Shown piece by piece: positions 44,392 through 53,650 of a stretch of DNA of 64,000 nt. A program made the translations under genes and the position numbers. Where the stretch lies: the NCBI GenBank assembly GCA_965197825.1, contig CBDANW010000002.1:1674001-1738000 (forward strand), written 5' to 3'. The stretch's first letter is position 1. Every line of letters starts with the position of its first letter. The notes beneath the pieces are model-generated. The model saw only the letters and a list, made by a program, of their open reading frames with translations, was not told the DNA's origin and did not search any database. The DNA comes from CBDANW01 sp965197825 (GTDB lineage: Bacteria > Acidobacteriota > Vicinamibacteria > Marinacidobacterales > DATDRI01).

Positions 44392-44430
44392 GACTTGCCC
44401 CGGAGGCTTAGCCAGCTTAGATTATCCGGC

Positions 44431-45537
44431 ATGCCCGCCCTTCGTCTCCTGGTCGGGGCTCTGGCAGTCGTCGCCTCCACGAACGGCGCCCGCGCCGACG
44501 ACACCGCGCCCAGCATAAGAACGATTGAGATCGTTTCCAGCCAAGTCTTCCACGAGGCCGAGGAAGACGGAGGGTTCTGGGCCTACCAGGTAGCGAACAG
44601 GCTCCATATACAAACCCGAGAGGACATCATTCGCCAGGAGCTTCTCTTTGACCCTGGAGACCCAGCCGATCCCGAGCTCCTCGCCGAGACCGAACGAAAT
44701 CTTCGCGCGCTCATCTTCATAAGAGACGCCCGGATCGAGACGGTCCCCCGCGAAGACGGAACCGTCGACGTTCGCGTCTGGACGTTCGATGCCTGGAGCA
44801 CGGTACCCGAGTTGTCTTTTGCGAAGGTCGGAAACGAGATTACCTGGGGAGTCGGAGCGTCGGAAAGGAACCTCCTCGGACGGGGCAAGCAGGTCGAGCT
44901 CACGTTCCGCCACGAGCTGGAGCGCGATAGCGCGAACTTCTTCTACCGCGACCCCCGAGTAGCCGGCTCGCGAGTGGCTTCTAGCATCGGCTACTCCGAT
45001 CTATCCGACGGAAGCCGCTGGCACTTCAATGTATCCCGACCGTTTTTCTCCGTGGATACAAAATGGGCTTTCGGTTTCCAATTGCTCGGCTTCGACCAGC
45101 TCGACCCCCTGTACCAGGACGGAGAAAGAGTCGAGGACTTGCGTCATGTCAGCGCCGGCGGCTCGCTCGACGTGGCGCGAGCCGTGAAAGGGAACCTGTC
45201 CAGCGCGCTCAGACTTCACGCCGGCTACCAGAAGCAGCGGGACGATGTGGAAGGCATGGTCCGCGATTTCGGCATTCTTCGAGTCGGGGTGAGCTCGGTA
45301 AGACATCGCCATTTGAAGCTCACGCACGTGAATCGCTTCGAGGTGGCCGAGGATTTCAACCTCGGTAATCAGGCATCCGCCTTCTTCGGAATATCGACAC
45401 CGGCGCTCGGTGGTGAGCCCGGCAAGGTCTATTTCTTCCGCCTCTCGGAGCAGGTCGGCATGGCGCTGGACCGGACTGTGCGTCTACGCGAAACGTCTCG
45501 AAAAGGGAAAGTTCGCATGCCTGTGGTCCAGCGGTGA
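44431..45537 (+). pseudogene. BamA/TamA-like outer-membrane protein, C-terminally truncated
   Basis: ATG 44431 (or TTG 44395) opens a signal peptide (LRLLVGALAVVASTNGARAD). A POTRA-like domain follows (LLAETERNLRALIFIRDARI, DVRVWTFDAWSTVPELSF), then barrel strands (NLLGRGKQVELTFRHEL, RWHFNVSRPFFSVDTKWAFG). The barrel ends abruptly near 45490 and the last residues are basic and non-barrel. About half of the expected strands are missing. On the other strand a TamB-like N-terminus begins facing it, so the junction near 45490-45550 is a rearrangement point. Confidence 0.65.
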
Positions 45538-45539
45538 CG

Positions 45540-45821
45540 GCGAGCCAGTGCGACTGACGACGACAGAGTTGTCGTTGTTTCTGGAACGCTGGGAGGCTGG
45601 GGCGCGAGCTCGACGCCTGCTAGAACGACTTCTCCTCGCCAGAGTCGATAATCGAGCTTCTCGATTCCGATCTCAGCGCCCCACCATGTGGAAAGCGCGC
45701 TGGCTATGCCGCGTCGAGCCAGCTCCCGGACGGGAGCCGTGTGCACAAGGAAAAAGAAGAGAACAAAGCAGGACAGTGCGGCGGCGAGTCGGTAGGCCCA
45801 GCGGCGGGTCCTTGAAGTCAT
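45540..45821 (-). pseudogene. N-terminal stub of a TamB/AsmA-like protein
   Basis: ATG 45821 opens MTSRTRRWAYRLAAALSCFV, a TamB-style signal anchor, then IASALSTWWGAEIGIEKLDY and LWRGEVVLAGVELAP, typical of the first TamB repeats. Homology ends near 45550 where the frame runs antisense into the truncated barrel gene. TamB proteins usually exceed 1000 residues; here about 90 remain. TamA and TamB genes are normally co-directional, so the convergent arrangement implies inversion or deletion. Confidence 0.55.
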
Positions 45822-45948
45822 TCTCGTCTACTCGTTGCAGGGCATGACGCGGCGAAACCCGCGTCCGGGCACTTTCTATGCTAGTCCCGGATTTGCCGAA
45901 ACGCCATCGTGGGTGAGAGGAAGGAACTAGAAAATGCGGACGATGCTG

Positions 45949-46347
45949 TTACGAGGTGGGCGGGAGTGACTTCCTGAAAAGGGGCTCGGTCTCGGCGGAG
46001 AGCATGATCCACAACCCGTAGGCTCCGACCAGAGTGCCCAAAGGAAAATTCATGAGGTTCAGGGCCGAGAGCACAATCGTGACGATGCGGGCCCATGGAC
46101 GGAACTGAAGGAGACCGTATCCGGCGATGATTCCCGGCAGTGAGACGACGAGCAAGAAGAAAAAGACACTGAGCCCGATGGCGCCCACGATGGGAACCGC
46201 AATGCGCGCGTCAGGTTCTTCATGAGCGGCGATGCCCACGATCCCAGCCACACCGCCAAAAATCAACAGGGTGACGAGGGCCGCGATGATGCCCAGAACT
46301 CCCAGAACAATGTAGAGGACGCCAAGAACCTTCACATGCTGATCCAT
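45949..46347 (-). CDS. Hypothetical membrane protein (four helices)
   Basis: The 132-residue product starts at ATG 46347 with GGAGG upstream. It has about four hydrophobic segments: VLYIVLGVLGIIAALVTLLI, a second one with the SLPGIIAGYGLL motif, VTIVLSALNLMNFPLG, and a terminal YGLWIML. It belongs to a common family of small four-helix proteins without known function. It is monocistronic and points away from the wzm operon. Confidence 0.65.
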   Translation of the reverse strand: MDQHVKVLGVLYIVLGVLGIIAALVTLLIFGGVAGIVGIAAHEEPDARIAVPIVGAIGLSVFFFLLVVSLPGIIAGYGLLQFRPWARIVTIVLSALNLMNFPLGTLVGAYGLWIMLSAETEPLFRKSLPPTS

Positions 46348-46508
46348 CGGGCCCTCCGAGTCTTCTCGCCCACGCGCCGACGCCGGCCGGCACGGTCTGA
46401 CCACCGGTATAGCTCTTCTCCAGGGTCGAGATCAAGGAAGCGAAGAAGTCTTGCTGTAAGTGACTGGTTTGACTAGGGATTGCACCAATGTTATCAATGG
46501 GGGTTTGC

Positions 46509-47288
46509 ATGCTCCGTAACCTCAGAGATCTCCTCCGGTACCGCGTACTCATCCAGAGCCTCGTGGTGCGCGAGCTCAAGGCCCGCTACCGCGGCTCGGT
46601 GCTGGGTGCCCTCTGGTCCTTCATCAATCCCCTCCTTCAGCTACTCATCTATACCTTCGTCTTCGCCTACGTGCTGCCGGGCCGTTTTCAGGTCGAGCCC
46701 TATCCGCTCTTCCTCTTTACCGGCATCCTGCCCTGGACGTGGTTCAGCGCCTCAATACTGGAGGGAGCGAACGTCCTCATCACCGGCGGGAATCTCATCA
46801 AGAAGATCAAGTTTCCCGCAGAAGTACTGCCCTTCGTCGTCGTTTTCGCGAATATGATCCACTTCTTTTTGGGGCTCCCCATCTTGTTCGCCTTTCTGAT
46901 CTACTACGGCAAGATCCACTGGACTTGGGTTTTCTTGCCTGCCATCGTCCTTCTGCAGCTCGTTTTTACGCTCGGCGTGTGTCTCTTCTTCTCGGCTCTG
47001 TCGGTTCACTTCCGAGACGTTCAGAACATTTTGGCAAACCTGATGATGCTCTGGTTCTTCTCGAGCCCGGTCATCTATCCCTATTTAGACATCTCGCCCA
47101 ACATTCAACGCTGGCTCAATTACAATCCTATGACCCACATCCTGGTGGGTTATCACCAAACGCTGTTCACGGGTAGCCTGGGACACTGGCCTTGGCTGCT
47201 GGCGATGTCGGTGGGGTCGGTGGTGACGTTTCTCGTCGGCTATGCCTTCTTCGATCGCCTGCGCGATACGTACGCAGAAGAGGTGTGA
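46509..47288 (+). CDS. wzm: Polysaccharide ABC exporter permease (Wzm-like)
   Basis: The six-helix ABC-2 permease has LVVRELKARYRGSVLGALWSF at the N-terminus and a signature PEVLPFVVVFANMIHF-like middle. It exports lipid-linked O-antigen or teichoic-acid-like polymer with Wzt. ATG 46509 has GGGGG nearby; in-frame ATGs at 46497 and 46488 are alternatives. It opens a tight run wzm-wzt-rfaE2-mfd-ppiC. Full length. Confidence 0.88.
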   Translation: MLRNLRDLLRYRVLIQSLVVRELKARYRGSVLGALWSFINPLLQLLIYTFVFAYVLPGRFQVEPYPLFLFTGILPWTWFSASILEGANVLITGGNLIKKIKFPAEVLPFVVVFANMIHFFLGLPILFAFLIYYGKIHWTWVFLPAIVLLQLVFTLGVCLFFSALSVHFRDVQNILANLMMLWFFSSPVIYPYLDISPNIQRWLNYNPMTHILVGYHQTLFTGSLGHWPWLLAMSVGSVVTFLVGYAFFDRLRDTYAEEV

Positions 47289-47292
47289 CGAG

Positions 47293-48609
47293 ATGGGCAT
47301 AGCTGTCCGGGTTTCCGATCTGGCCAAGGTGTACCAGCGCTACGCCCACCGGAAACAGTTCCGTACGCTCAAGAGTGCGCTCCTCAAAGGCAACTTGATC
47401 GCAGAGCTGAAGCCAGACGAAACCTTTACGGCTCTCTCCGGAGTGACGTTCAACGTGTGGGAGGGCTCCACGTTTGCGGTGATTGGAAGAAACGGCTCCG
47501 GCAAGAGCTCGTTACTCAAGGTCCTCGCCGGGATCACCAAGCCCACATCGGGGGAGGTGGAGGTCAACGGTCGCGTCTCGGCACTCATCGAGCTGGGTGC
47601 GGGCTTTCATCCCGAGATCACCGGTCGAGAGAACGTCTTCATCAACGGGATCATGCTCGGGCTCAGCAAGCGAGAGATTACGGAACGGTTCGACGAGATC
47701 GTGGAGTTCGCGGAGCTCGAAGAGTTCATCGATGTACCGGTCAAGAACTACTCTTCCGGCATGTACATGAGGCTCGGTTTCGCCGTAGCAATCCACGTCA
47801 ACCCCGACGTCCTCTTCATCGACGAGGTGCTGGCGGTTGGTGATCAGGAGTTCGTGCACAAATGCCTCGACAAGATCGGAGAGTTCCGTCGAAGAGGGAA
47901 GACGATTCTGCTGGTGACACACAGTCTGGGTCTGGTGGAGAAGCTGGCCGACGAAGCCATCTGGTTGGACAGCGGAAAGATTCAGGTGAGGGGCGACCCG
48001 AAGAAGGTGGTGGATGCCTACCTGGCGCAGGTGACGTCGCGCGAGGAGGAGGCACTGGCGGTCGCGGAGGAGCAGGCGGTCGCGGAGTTTGCGGCGCCAC
48101 GGCAGGCGGCCGTTCCCTCGGGGGACGAGGAGTCGCCTTCGCAAAGAGAAAAGGGTCGCTGGGGATCGCGCGAAGTAGAGATCGCCGAAGCAGCGCTCTT
48201 GGGATCGGACGGTCAGCCACGACACGTTTTCGACACCGGCGAGCCGGTCAGCATCCGGCTGAAGATCAAGTCTAGCGGCACCATCAAGGACTTCGTCTTC
48301 GGCATCGGTATCTTCAATGCCGACGGCGTGTGTTGCTATGGGACGAACACCGATATCGAGGAGTTCGTCCCGCTCTCGCTTTCGGGGGAGGGCGAGGTGC
48401 GCCTGGTCCTCGATCGATTGGATTTGGTCGAGGGGACTTACTTTCTCGACGCCGCGGCGCACCAGCGAGACGGCTATCCCTTCGACTACCACCGCTCGCT
48501 TCACTCGTTCCGAGTGAACTCACTGGTCAGAGACTTGGGGGTCTACCGACCGGCGCATCGATGGGAGTTCTCTCCGAGTATCAGCATGAAACCGCCGAAA
48601 GACAAATGA
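47293..48609 (+). CDS. wzt: Polysaccharide ABC exporter ATPase with Wzt C-terminal domain
   Basis: The ATPase (about residues 1-245) has Walker A VIGRNGSGKSSLLK, signature VKNYSSGMYMRL (Wzt-type), Walker B PDVLFIDEVLAVGD and the H-loop VTHSLG. A Glu/Ala-rich linker (about 250-290) leads to a C-terminal carbohydrate-binding sandwich (about 295-430: SIRLKIKSSGTIKDFVFGIG) that in Wzt recognises the polymer end. ATG 47293 lies 4 bp after wzm. Its stop overlaps the rfaE2 start (ATGA). Length 438. Confidence 0.9.
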   Translation: MGIAVRVSDLAKVYQRYAHRKQFRTLKSALLKGNLIAELKPDETFTALSGVTFNVWEGSTFAVIGRNGSGKSSLLKVLAGITKPTSGEVEVNGRVSALIELGAGFHPEITGRENVFINGIMLGLSKREITERFDEIVEFAELEEFIDVPVKNYSSGMYMRLGFAVAIHVNPDVLFIDEVLAVGDQEFVHKCLDKIGEFRRRGKTILLVTHSLGLVEKLADEAIWLDSGKIQVRGDPKKVVDAYLAQVTSREEEALAVAEEQAVAEFAAPRQAAVPSGDEESPSQREKGRWGSREVEIAEAALLGSDGQPRHVFDTGEPVSIRLKIKSSGTIKDFVFGIGIFNADGVCCYGTNTDIEEFVPLSLSGEGEVRLVLDRLDLVEGTYFLDAAAHQRDGYPFDYHRSLHSFRVNSLVRDLGVYRPAHRWEFSPSISMKPPKDK

Positions 48610-49106
48610 GCGAAGCCAAGGTTCTCGAGCTCGATGCGATGCGCGAAGAGAGAGATAAGCTTCGTGCTTCCGGGCTGCGTCTCGTGTTCACCAACGGCTG
48701 CTTCGATCTGCTGCACCCCGGACACGTTCGCTACCTCGCCGCTGCCCGGGCCAAGGGAGATTGTTTGGTGGTGGCGGTAAACGCCGACTGGACGGTCTCC
48801 GCTTTGAAAGGTACAGGCCGCCCCGTCGTTCCGTTACAAGAGCGAATGGAGATTTTGGCCGCGCTCGAATCCGTCGACTATGTTGTTTCCTTCGATGAAG
48901 ACACGCCGGCGAGGGTGATCGAGGCGCTGATTCCGGATGTCTTGGTGAAAGGGGGAGACTGGTCGTCGGATCAGATCGTGGGACGCGATACCGTCGAGGG
49001 CGGGGGCGGTCAGGTTTTTTCCCTCCCGTTCGCGGAAGGCCATTCGACCTCCCGACTCATTGCGCGTGTCTTGGAGGGGCGAGATAAACTGGATCCAAAC
49101 CCATGA
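48606..49106 (+). CDS. rfaE2: Heptose-1-phosphate adenylyltransferase (RfaE2-like)
   Basis: This 166-residue nucleotidyltransferase has FTNGCFDLLHPGHVRYL (the HxGH site) and an end motif EGHSTSRLIARVL. It activates D-glycero-beta-D-manno-heptose-1-phosphate to ADP-heptose for the LPS core. It corresponds to the C-terminal half of E. coli HldE; no kinase half is nearby. It overlaps wzt and mfd by 4 bp each. Confidence 0.88.
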   Translation: MSEAKVLELDAMREERDKLRASGLRLVFTNGCFDLLHPGHVRYLAAARAKGDCLVVAVNADWTVSALKGTGRPVVPLQERMEILAALESVDYVVSFDEDTPARVIEALIPDVLVKGGDWSSDQIVGRDTVEGGGGQVFSLPFAEGHSTSRLIARVLEGRDKLDPNP

Positions 49107-52100
49107 AGACGGTCCTGGAATCCAGTGAGCTGGCACGTGCCATCGAAGATGCCGGCCTTGGCGAGATTCGTTCTCGCCGGGCTCGAGGCGAGGGTGGCTT
49201 GCTGGTCACCGGGCTCATGGGACCGGCGCGAGCTCTTTTCGAGGCGGTGCTGGCGGCGCGCGAGGCGGGTCCCGTCTTGCTGGTCGTCTCCCATGAGAGG
49301 CGGGTCACGGAAGCCGCCGCTGACATCGAATCCTTTTTCGCCTCGATGGGAGTCGAGCGCGAGGTCTTGCCCTTTCCAGCCCTCGAAGTCGACCCCTACG
49401 GTGGACTCTCTCCCCATTTCGATATCACTGCCGCCCGGGCTCGCGCGCTGGCTGCTCTGTCGCGAGACGCACCGGCGCTGATCGTAGCTCCCGCTGCAGC
49501 GCTTCTCTTCCGGACGGTTTCGCCCGCGCTTTTCGCGCAAGGCATCGTGTCGCTTCGCCGAGGTCAGAACATCGAGCCAAGTGAGATCGAGCGCGTGCTG
49601 GTGGCGGCGGGCTATCTACATGAGGATCCCGTCGTGAGCCCCGGAGACTTTGCCCGCCGGGGAGGGATTCTGGATGTCTACCCGCCGAGTCGTCGCGATC
49701 CTCTGAGGCTCGAGTTCGTTGGCGACACATTGGAGGAGATCCGAGGCTTCGATCCCGAGACCCAGCGGACCACCGATCCGATCGAGGAAGCGATGGTGTT
49801 GCCCGCTCGCGAGTGGATCTTTGGAGACGACGAGCGTCGACGTCTTCTCGATCGCTTGCGCCAGAACGAGGAGCTGAGCGCCGAGCTCGCGGATCGGTTC
49901 GAACAAGACAGCTTTCCACCGGGAGCGGCGTTCTCGTTGCCGCACATCGAAGAGTATCGCGCCACCATCTTCGACTACCTGCGTGGAGACACGGTGTTGG
50001 TGGAAGAGCCGGCGGAGGTCTCGCGACAGGCGGCGTCCGAGTGGGAACGCGTCTTGGAGAGCTACGGTGAAGTCGATGGGATCACGGGCTTCCCGGAGCC
50101 GAGCGAGCTGTTGCTTACCCCAGACGATCTATCGACGGGCTTCGGCAAGAGTGCGGTTGTCATCCAGGAGATGGACGTTCTGGATGACGCATCACCCTCC
50201 TTGCACGTAGCTAGCCAGCTTCTTCCATCTTTTCGGGGAAGGCTAAATGATTTCCTCGCCGAGATTCGAAGCCAGCGTAAGGCTCACCGCCAGGTACACG
50301 TCTTCGTCGGTCATCGGGGGCTCGCCGATCGCCTGATCGAGATTCTCGAGGAGGCGAAGATCTCCGCGACCCTCGCCACCTCGGAGGTGTCTTCCGTGGG
50401 AAGCGTTTTGTTGCACCTTGGAGATCTCTCTCATGGATTTCTTCTCTCCGACCTCGGCCGGGTCGTTTTTGCGGGTCGAGACGTCTTCGACGAGCCCCCT
50501 CGGCCAGAGCTCAGACGTTCCCGTAAATTGGGCCGTTTCCTTTCCGATTTTCGGGACTTGAAGGTTGGGGACTACGTGGTTCATACCGACCACGGCATTG
50601 GGGTCTTCATCGGGCTGGAGCGCCTGGGCCCCGGTAAGGATGAAAGCGACGAGTTCGTCGTCCTGGAGTTCCAGGGAAGAGACAAGCTTTACGTTCCGGT
50701 GCAGAAGCTCGATTTCCTCGAGAAGTACTCGAGCTCGGAAGCGCCGCGTCCTCGGATAGACAAGCTGGGGGGCACGGGATGGGAGCGCGTCAAGCGCCGA
50801 GTCCGGAAGTCGATGCGCGACATGGCGCAGGAGCTCCTCCGGCTCTACGCCGCCCGCAAGGCTGTGCCCGGCCATGCGTTCGGCCCGGACACCCACTGGC
50901 AACGCGAGATGGAGGATCTCTTCGAGCATCAGGAGACGCCCGATCAAGCACAAGCCATCGCAGATGTGAGGCGAGACATGGAGGCGTCCTATTCCATGGA
51001 TAGGCTCCTCTGCGGTGACGTGGGTTATGGAAAGACGGAAGTGGCCATGCGGGCCGCCTTCAAGGCAGTCATGGATGGAAGGCAGGTGGCGGTGCTGGTG
51101 CCGACGACCGTTTTGGCTTTCCAGCATCTGCAGACGTTTCAATCCCGCTTCGCGCCATTCCCTATTCGGGTCGAGATGCTGTCTCGCTTTCGAACGACCA
51201 AGGAGCAAAAGGTGATCGTCAAGGAGCTCGCCTCTGGTCAGGTCGATGTGATCATCGGAACTCATCGACTCCTTTCGAAGGACGTCCAGTTCAAAAACCT
51301 CGGACTTCTCGTGGTGGACGAAGAGCAACGTTTCGGGGTGGGCCATAAGGAAAGAATGAAGCAGCTCCGCAAGGATGTGGATTGTGTGACCATGACGGCC
51401 ACACCGATCCCACGCACGTTACACATGTCGTTGTCCGGCATTCGGGACCTGTCGGTCATCGACACACCGCCCAAGGATCGAATGGCGATCCAAACCTACA
51501 TTACCCGCCTGGACTCGAAGATCTTGACCGAAGCCATCCGCTACGAGCTGAGCCGAGGGGGCCAGGTGTTTTTCGTGCACAACCGTGTAAGCTCCATCTA
51601 TTCCATCGCTTCGTTCTTACAGAAGCTCGTTCCCGAAGCTCGCATCGGAGTCGGACACGGTCAAATGAAGGAAACCGATCTCGAGCAAACGATGCTTCGT
51701 TTCGTTCGAGGAGAGTTCGACGTGCTGGTCAGCACGTCGATCATCGAGAACGGGCTCGATATTCCGCTGGTGAACACTCTGATCGTCCACCGCGCGGATC
51801 GTTTCGGACTTTCGCAGCTCTATCAGCTCCGGGGCCGCGTGGGTCGTTCGAACCGCCGCGCCTACGCGTACTTCTTGATTCCGGATGAAGGAGCCCTCAC
51901 ACCGATCGTCCGGCGCAGGTTGGCCGCCATCCGCGAGTTCAGCGACCTGGGGGCTGGCTTCCGGATCGCGGCGTTGGATCTAGAGCTGCGGGGAGCCGGC
52001 AATCTCCTCGGGGGAGAACAGCACGGGCATATCGACGCGGTAGGATTCGATCTGTACTGCAAGCTGTTGGAAGAAACGGTACGAGAGCTTTCGGGTGAAG

Positions 52101-52624
52101 AGTACCAGACGGCGCGCGCCACCTTGAATCTAAAGATTGACCTCAGGATTCCGGAGTCGTTCATTCCCGACACCAACCAGCGGATCTCGGTCTACAAGCG
52201 GGTCTCCGCGGTGAGCGACGAGACGTCCGTCGAAGAGCTGGCGGGCGAGATCAGGGACCGGTACGGCGCGGTCCCCGCTTCGGTGGAGAGACTCTTCGAG
52301 TACGCTCGACTGCGACTCTTGGCCGAGCGGCTGGGCGTGTTGGCGGTCGAACGCGAGGGTGAGCTTCTGGCAATCCGATTCGACGCCGCATCCCCCGTGG
52401 AGCCGACGCGTCTCGTCAAACTCGCCGAGAATCTCCCAGGGGCCAAGATGACCCCGGGCGGTGTGCTCAAGCTGCCGAGCACGGCCACCTCCTCTGGCGA
52501 CATCGTGGCTCGAGTCCGAGAGGTTTTGCAGGAGCTTTCTCCACAACCTAAGATGTCTAAGATGTCTAAGATGGAAGAAGAGGTTCATGAACCCCGCCGT
52601 CGGGGGGAGGGTGCCGAGACATGA
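49103..52624 (+). CDS. mfd: Transcription-repair coupling factor Mfd
   Basis: This 1173-residue ATPase removes stalled RNA polymerase and recruits UvrA. Visible parts are the UvrB-like N-terminal module (EVLPFPALEVDPYGGLSPH), the RNA-polymerase-interacting domain (GDYVVHTDHGIGVFIGLERL), helicase motifs Walker A GDVGYGKTEVAMRAA and II VVDEEQRFGV, TATPIPRTLHMS, and motif VI QLRGRVGRSNRRAYAYF, then TRCF. The normal length without any lesion across 3.5 kb is useful evidence about sequence quality. The C-terminus has a short KMSKMSKM-like repeat before the stop. It overlaps ppiC by 4 bp. Confidence 0.96.
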   Translation: MKTVLESSELARAIEDAGLGEIRSRRARGEGGLLVTGLMGPARALFEAVLAAREAGPVLLVVSHERRVTEAAADIESFFASMGVEREVLPFPALEVDPYGGLSPHFDITAARARALAALSRDAPALIVAPAAALLFRTVSPALFAQGIVSLRRGQNIEPSEIERVLVAAGYLHEDPVVSPGDFARRGGILDVYPPSRRDPLRLEFVGDTLEEIRGFDPETQRTTDPIEEAMVLPAREWIFGDDERRRLLDRLRQNEELSAELADRFEQDSFPPGAAFSLPHIEEYRATIFDYLRGDTVLVEEPAEVSRQAASEWERVLESYGEVDGITGFPEPSELLLTPDDLSTGFGKSAVVIQEMDVLDDASPSLHVASQLLPSFRGRLNDFLAEIRSQRKAHRQVHVFVGHRGLADRLIEILEEAKISATLATSEVSSVGSVLLHLGDLSHGFLLSDLGRVVFAGRDVFDEPPRPELRRSRKLGRFLSDFRDLKVGDYVVHTDHGIGVFIGLERLGPGKDESDEFVVLEFQGRDKLYVPVQKLDFLEKYSSSEAPRPRIDKLGGTGWERVKRRVRKSMRDMAQELLRLYAARKAVPGHAFGPDTHWQREMEDLFEHQETPDQAQAIADVRRDMEASYSMDRLLCGDVGYGKTEVAMRAAFKAVMDGRQVAVLVPTTVLAFQHLQTFQSRFAPFPIRVEMLSRFRTTKEQKVIVKELASGQVDVIIGTHRLLSKDVQFKNLGLLVVDEEQRFGVGHKERMKQLRKDVDCVTMTATPIPRTLHMSLSGIRDLSVIDTPPKDRMAIQTYITRLDSKILTEAIRYELSRGGQVFFVHNRVSSIYSIASFLQKLVPEARIGVGHGQMKETDLEQTMLRFVRGEFDVLVSTSIIENGLDIPLVNTLIVHRADRFGLSQLYQLRGRVGRSNRRAYAYFLIPDEGALTPIVRRRLAAIREFSDLGAGFRIAALDLELRGAGNLLGGEQHGHIDAVGFDLYCKLLEETVRELSGEEYQTARATLNLKIDLRIPESFIPDTNQRISVYKRVSAVSDETSVEELAGEIRDRYGAVPASVERLFEYARLRLLAERLGVLAVEREGELLAIRFDAASPVEPTRLVKLAENLPGAKMTPGGVLKLPSTATSSGDIVARVREVLQELSPQPKMSKMSKMEEEVHEPRRRGEGAET

Positions 52625-53637
52625 TGGCGTTCTCAGAAACAGCCGCCTTCCGGGTGATGCCCGCGAGCACGTTGTTCCTAGCGGTCTTTGGTTGTGTGGG
52701 TTGCGGCGAGCCTGCTCCAATCGATTCGGTGATCGCAGAAATCGGTGGGGAGCCGGTGGCGCTATCGCAATTCGAGAGCTACGTGCGTGCCGCCAGCGAG
52801 GAAGACATCCCCCTGGTGGGGGGAGAGCTCAAGTCGGCGCTCCTTGAGCAGCTGATCGAAGAGCTTCTCTTGTTGCGGGCTGCCGAGGACGAGAGGATCG
52901 AGATCAGCCCCCAGGAAATGCGAGCCATGGAAAGTGGGATCACGCCGCCGGCTGAAGTAGGCCAAGCGGAGGACGGCGAGGTGCCGATGGACCTGTCCGG
53001 ACGAGATCCCCTAACTCTGGCGGCTCACCTGAAAGTAAAGAAGCTCATGGATGCCAAGGTCCTGAAAGATGTCGACGTGGACGACGAAGAGATCGCCGCT
53101 CATTACGAACAGAACCGTGCCTACTACAAACGTCCGGCGGCGGTCGATATTTCGCAGATCCTCGTAGAGACGAAGGAGCAGGCGAACCAATTGCTCGCCG
53201 AGTTGAGCTCCAAGGCGTCTCGATTCGAAGAGCTGGCCGAGGAGCATTCGGTGGGGCCGGAAGCGTCGGGAGGTGGACATTTGGGCACGTTTCGCCGCGG
53301 CGAACTGCCGACTGCTTTCGAAACGGAAGTGTTCGATCTCAAGCGAGGCGGACTCTCGGAGGTCGTCCAGACGGATTTCGGGTTTCACATCTTTCGTGTG
53401 AACGCGACCCACCCGGCAGAGGATTTGAGTCTGGAGGAAGTCGAAGCCACGATCCGAGTGGATCTGCTTCGGCAGAGGAGCGATGAGGCCCTCGCTCTTT
53501 TTCTAGGGGACCTCGAGGAACGCTATCCGGTTTGGATCGATACGGAGAAGCTGGATTTCCCGTATCTTAATCAGAATGGATACGACGTCGAGCCGCGAGG
53601 GGAAGCGGAGGGCCGGGGGCAAGACGCCGGCCGTTGA
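52621..53637 (+). CDS. Parvulin-type PPIase lipoprotein
   Basis: This 338-residue protein has a lipobox-like signal (LFLAVFGCVGCGE). A SurA-like helical N-domain (about 30-150) and one PpiC parvulin domain (about 165-265: VDISQILVETKEQANQLL, GGGHLGTFRRGELPTAFE, GFHIFRV) follow. It probably assists outer-membrane protein folding together with the next gene. The start overlaps the mfd stop (ATGA). The tail after about 310 is Gly/Glu-rich. PrsA-like in layout. Confidence 0.85.
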   Translation: MMAFSETAAFRVMPASTLFLAVFGCVGCGEPAPIDSVIAEIGGEPVALSQFESYVRAASEEDIPLVGGELKSALLEQLIEELLLLRAAEDERIEISPQEMRAMESGITPPAEVGQAEDGEVPMDLSGRDPLTLAAHLKVKKLMDAKVLKDVDVDDEEIAAHYEQNRAYYKRPAAVDISQILVETKEQANQLLAELSSKASRFEELAEEHSVGPEASGGGHLGTFRRGELPTAFETEVFDLKRGGLSEVVQTDFGFHIFRVNATHPAEDLSLEEVEATIRVDLLRQRSDEALALFLGDLEERYPVWIDTEKLDFPYLNQNGYDVEPRGEAEGRGQDAGR

Positions 53638-53650
53638 AAAGGATATAGGA

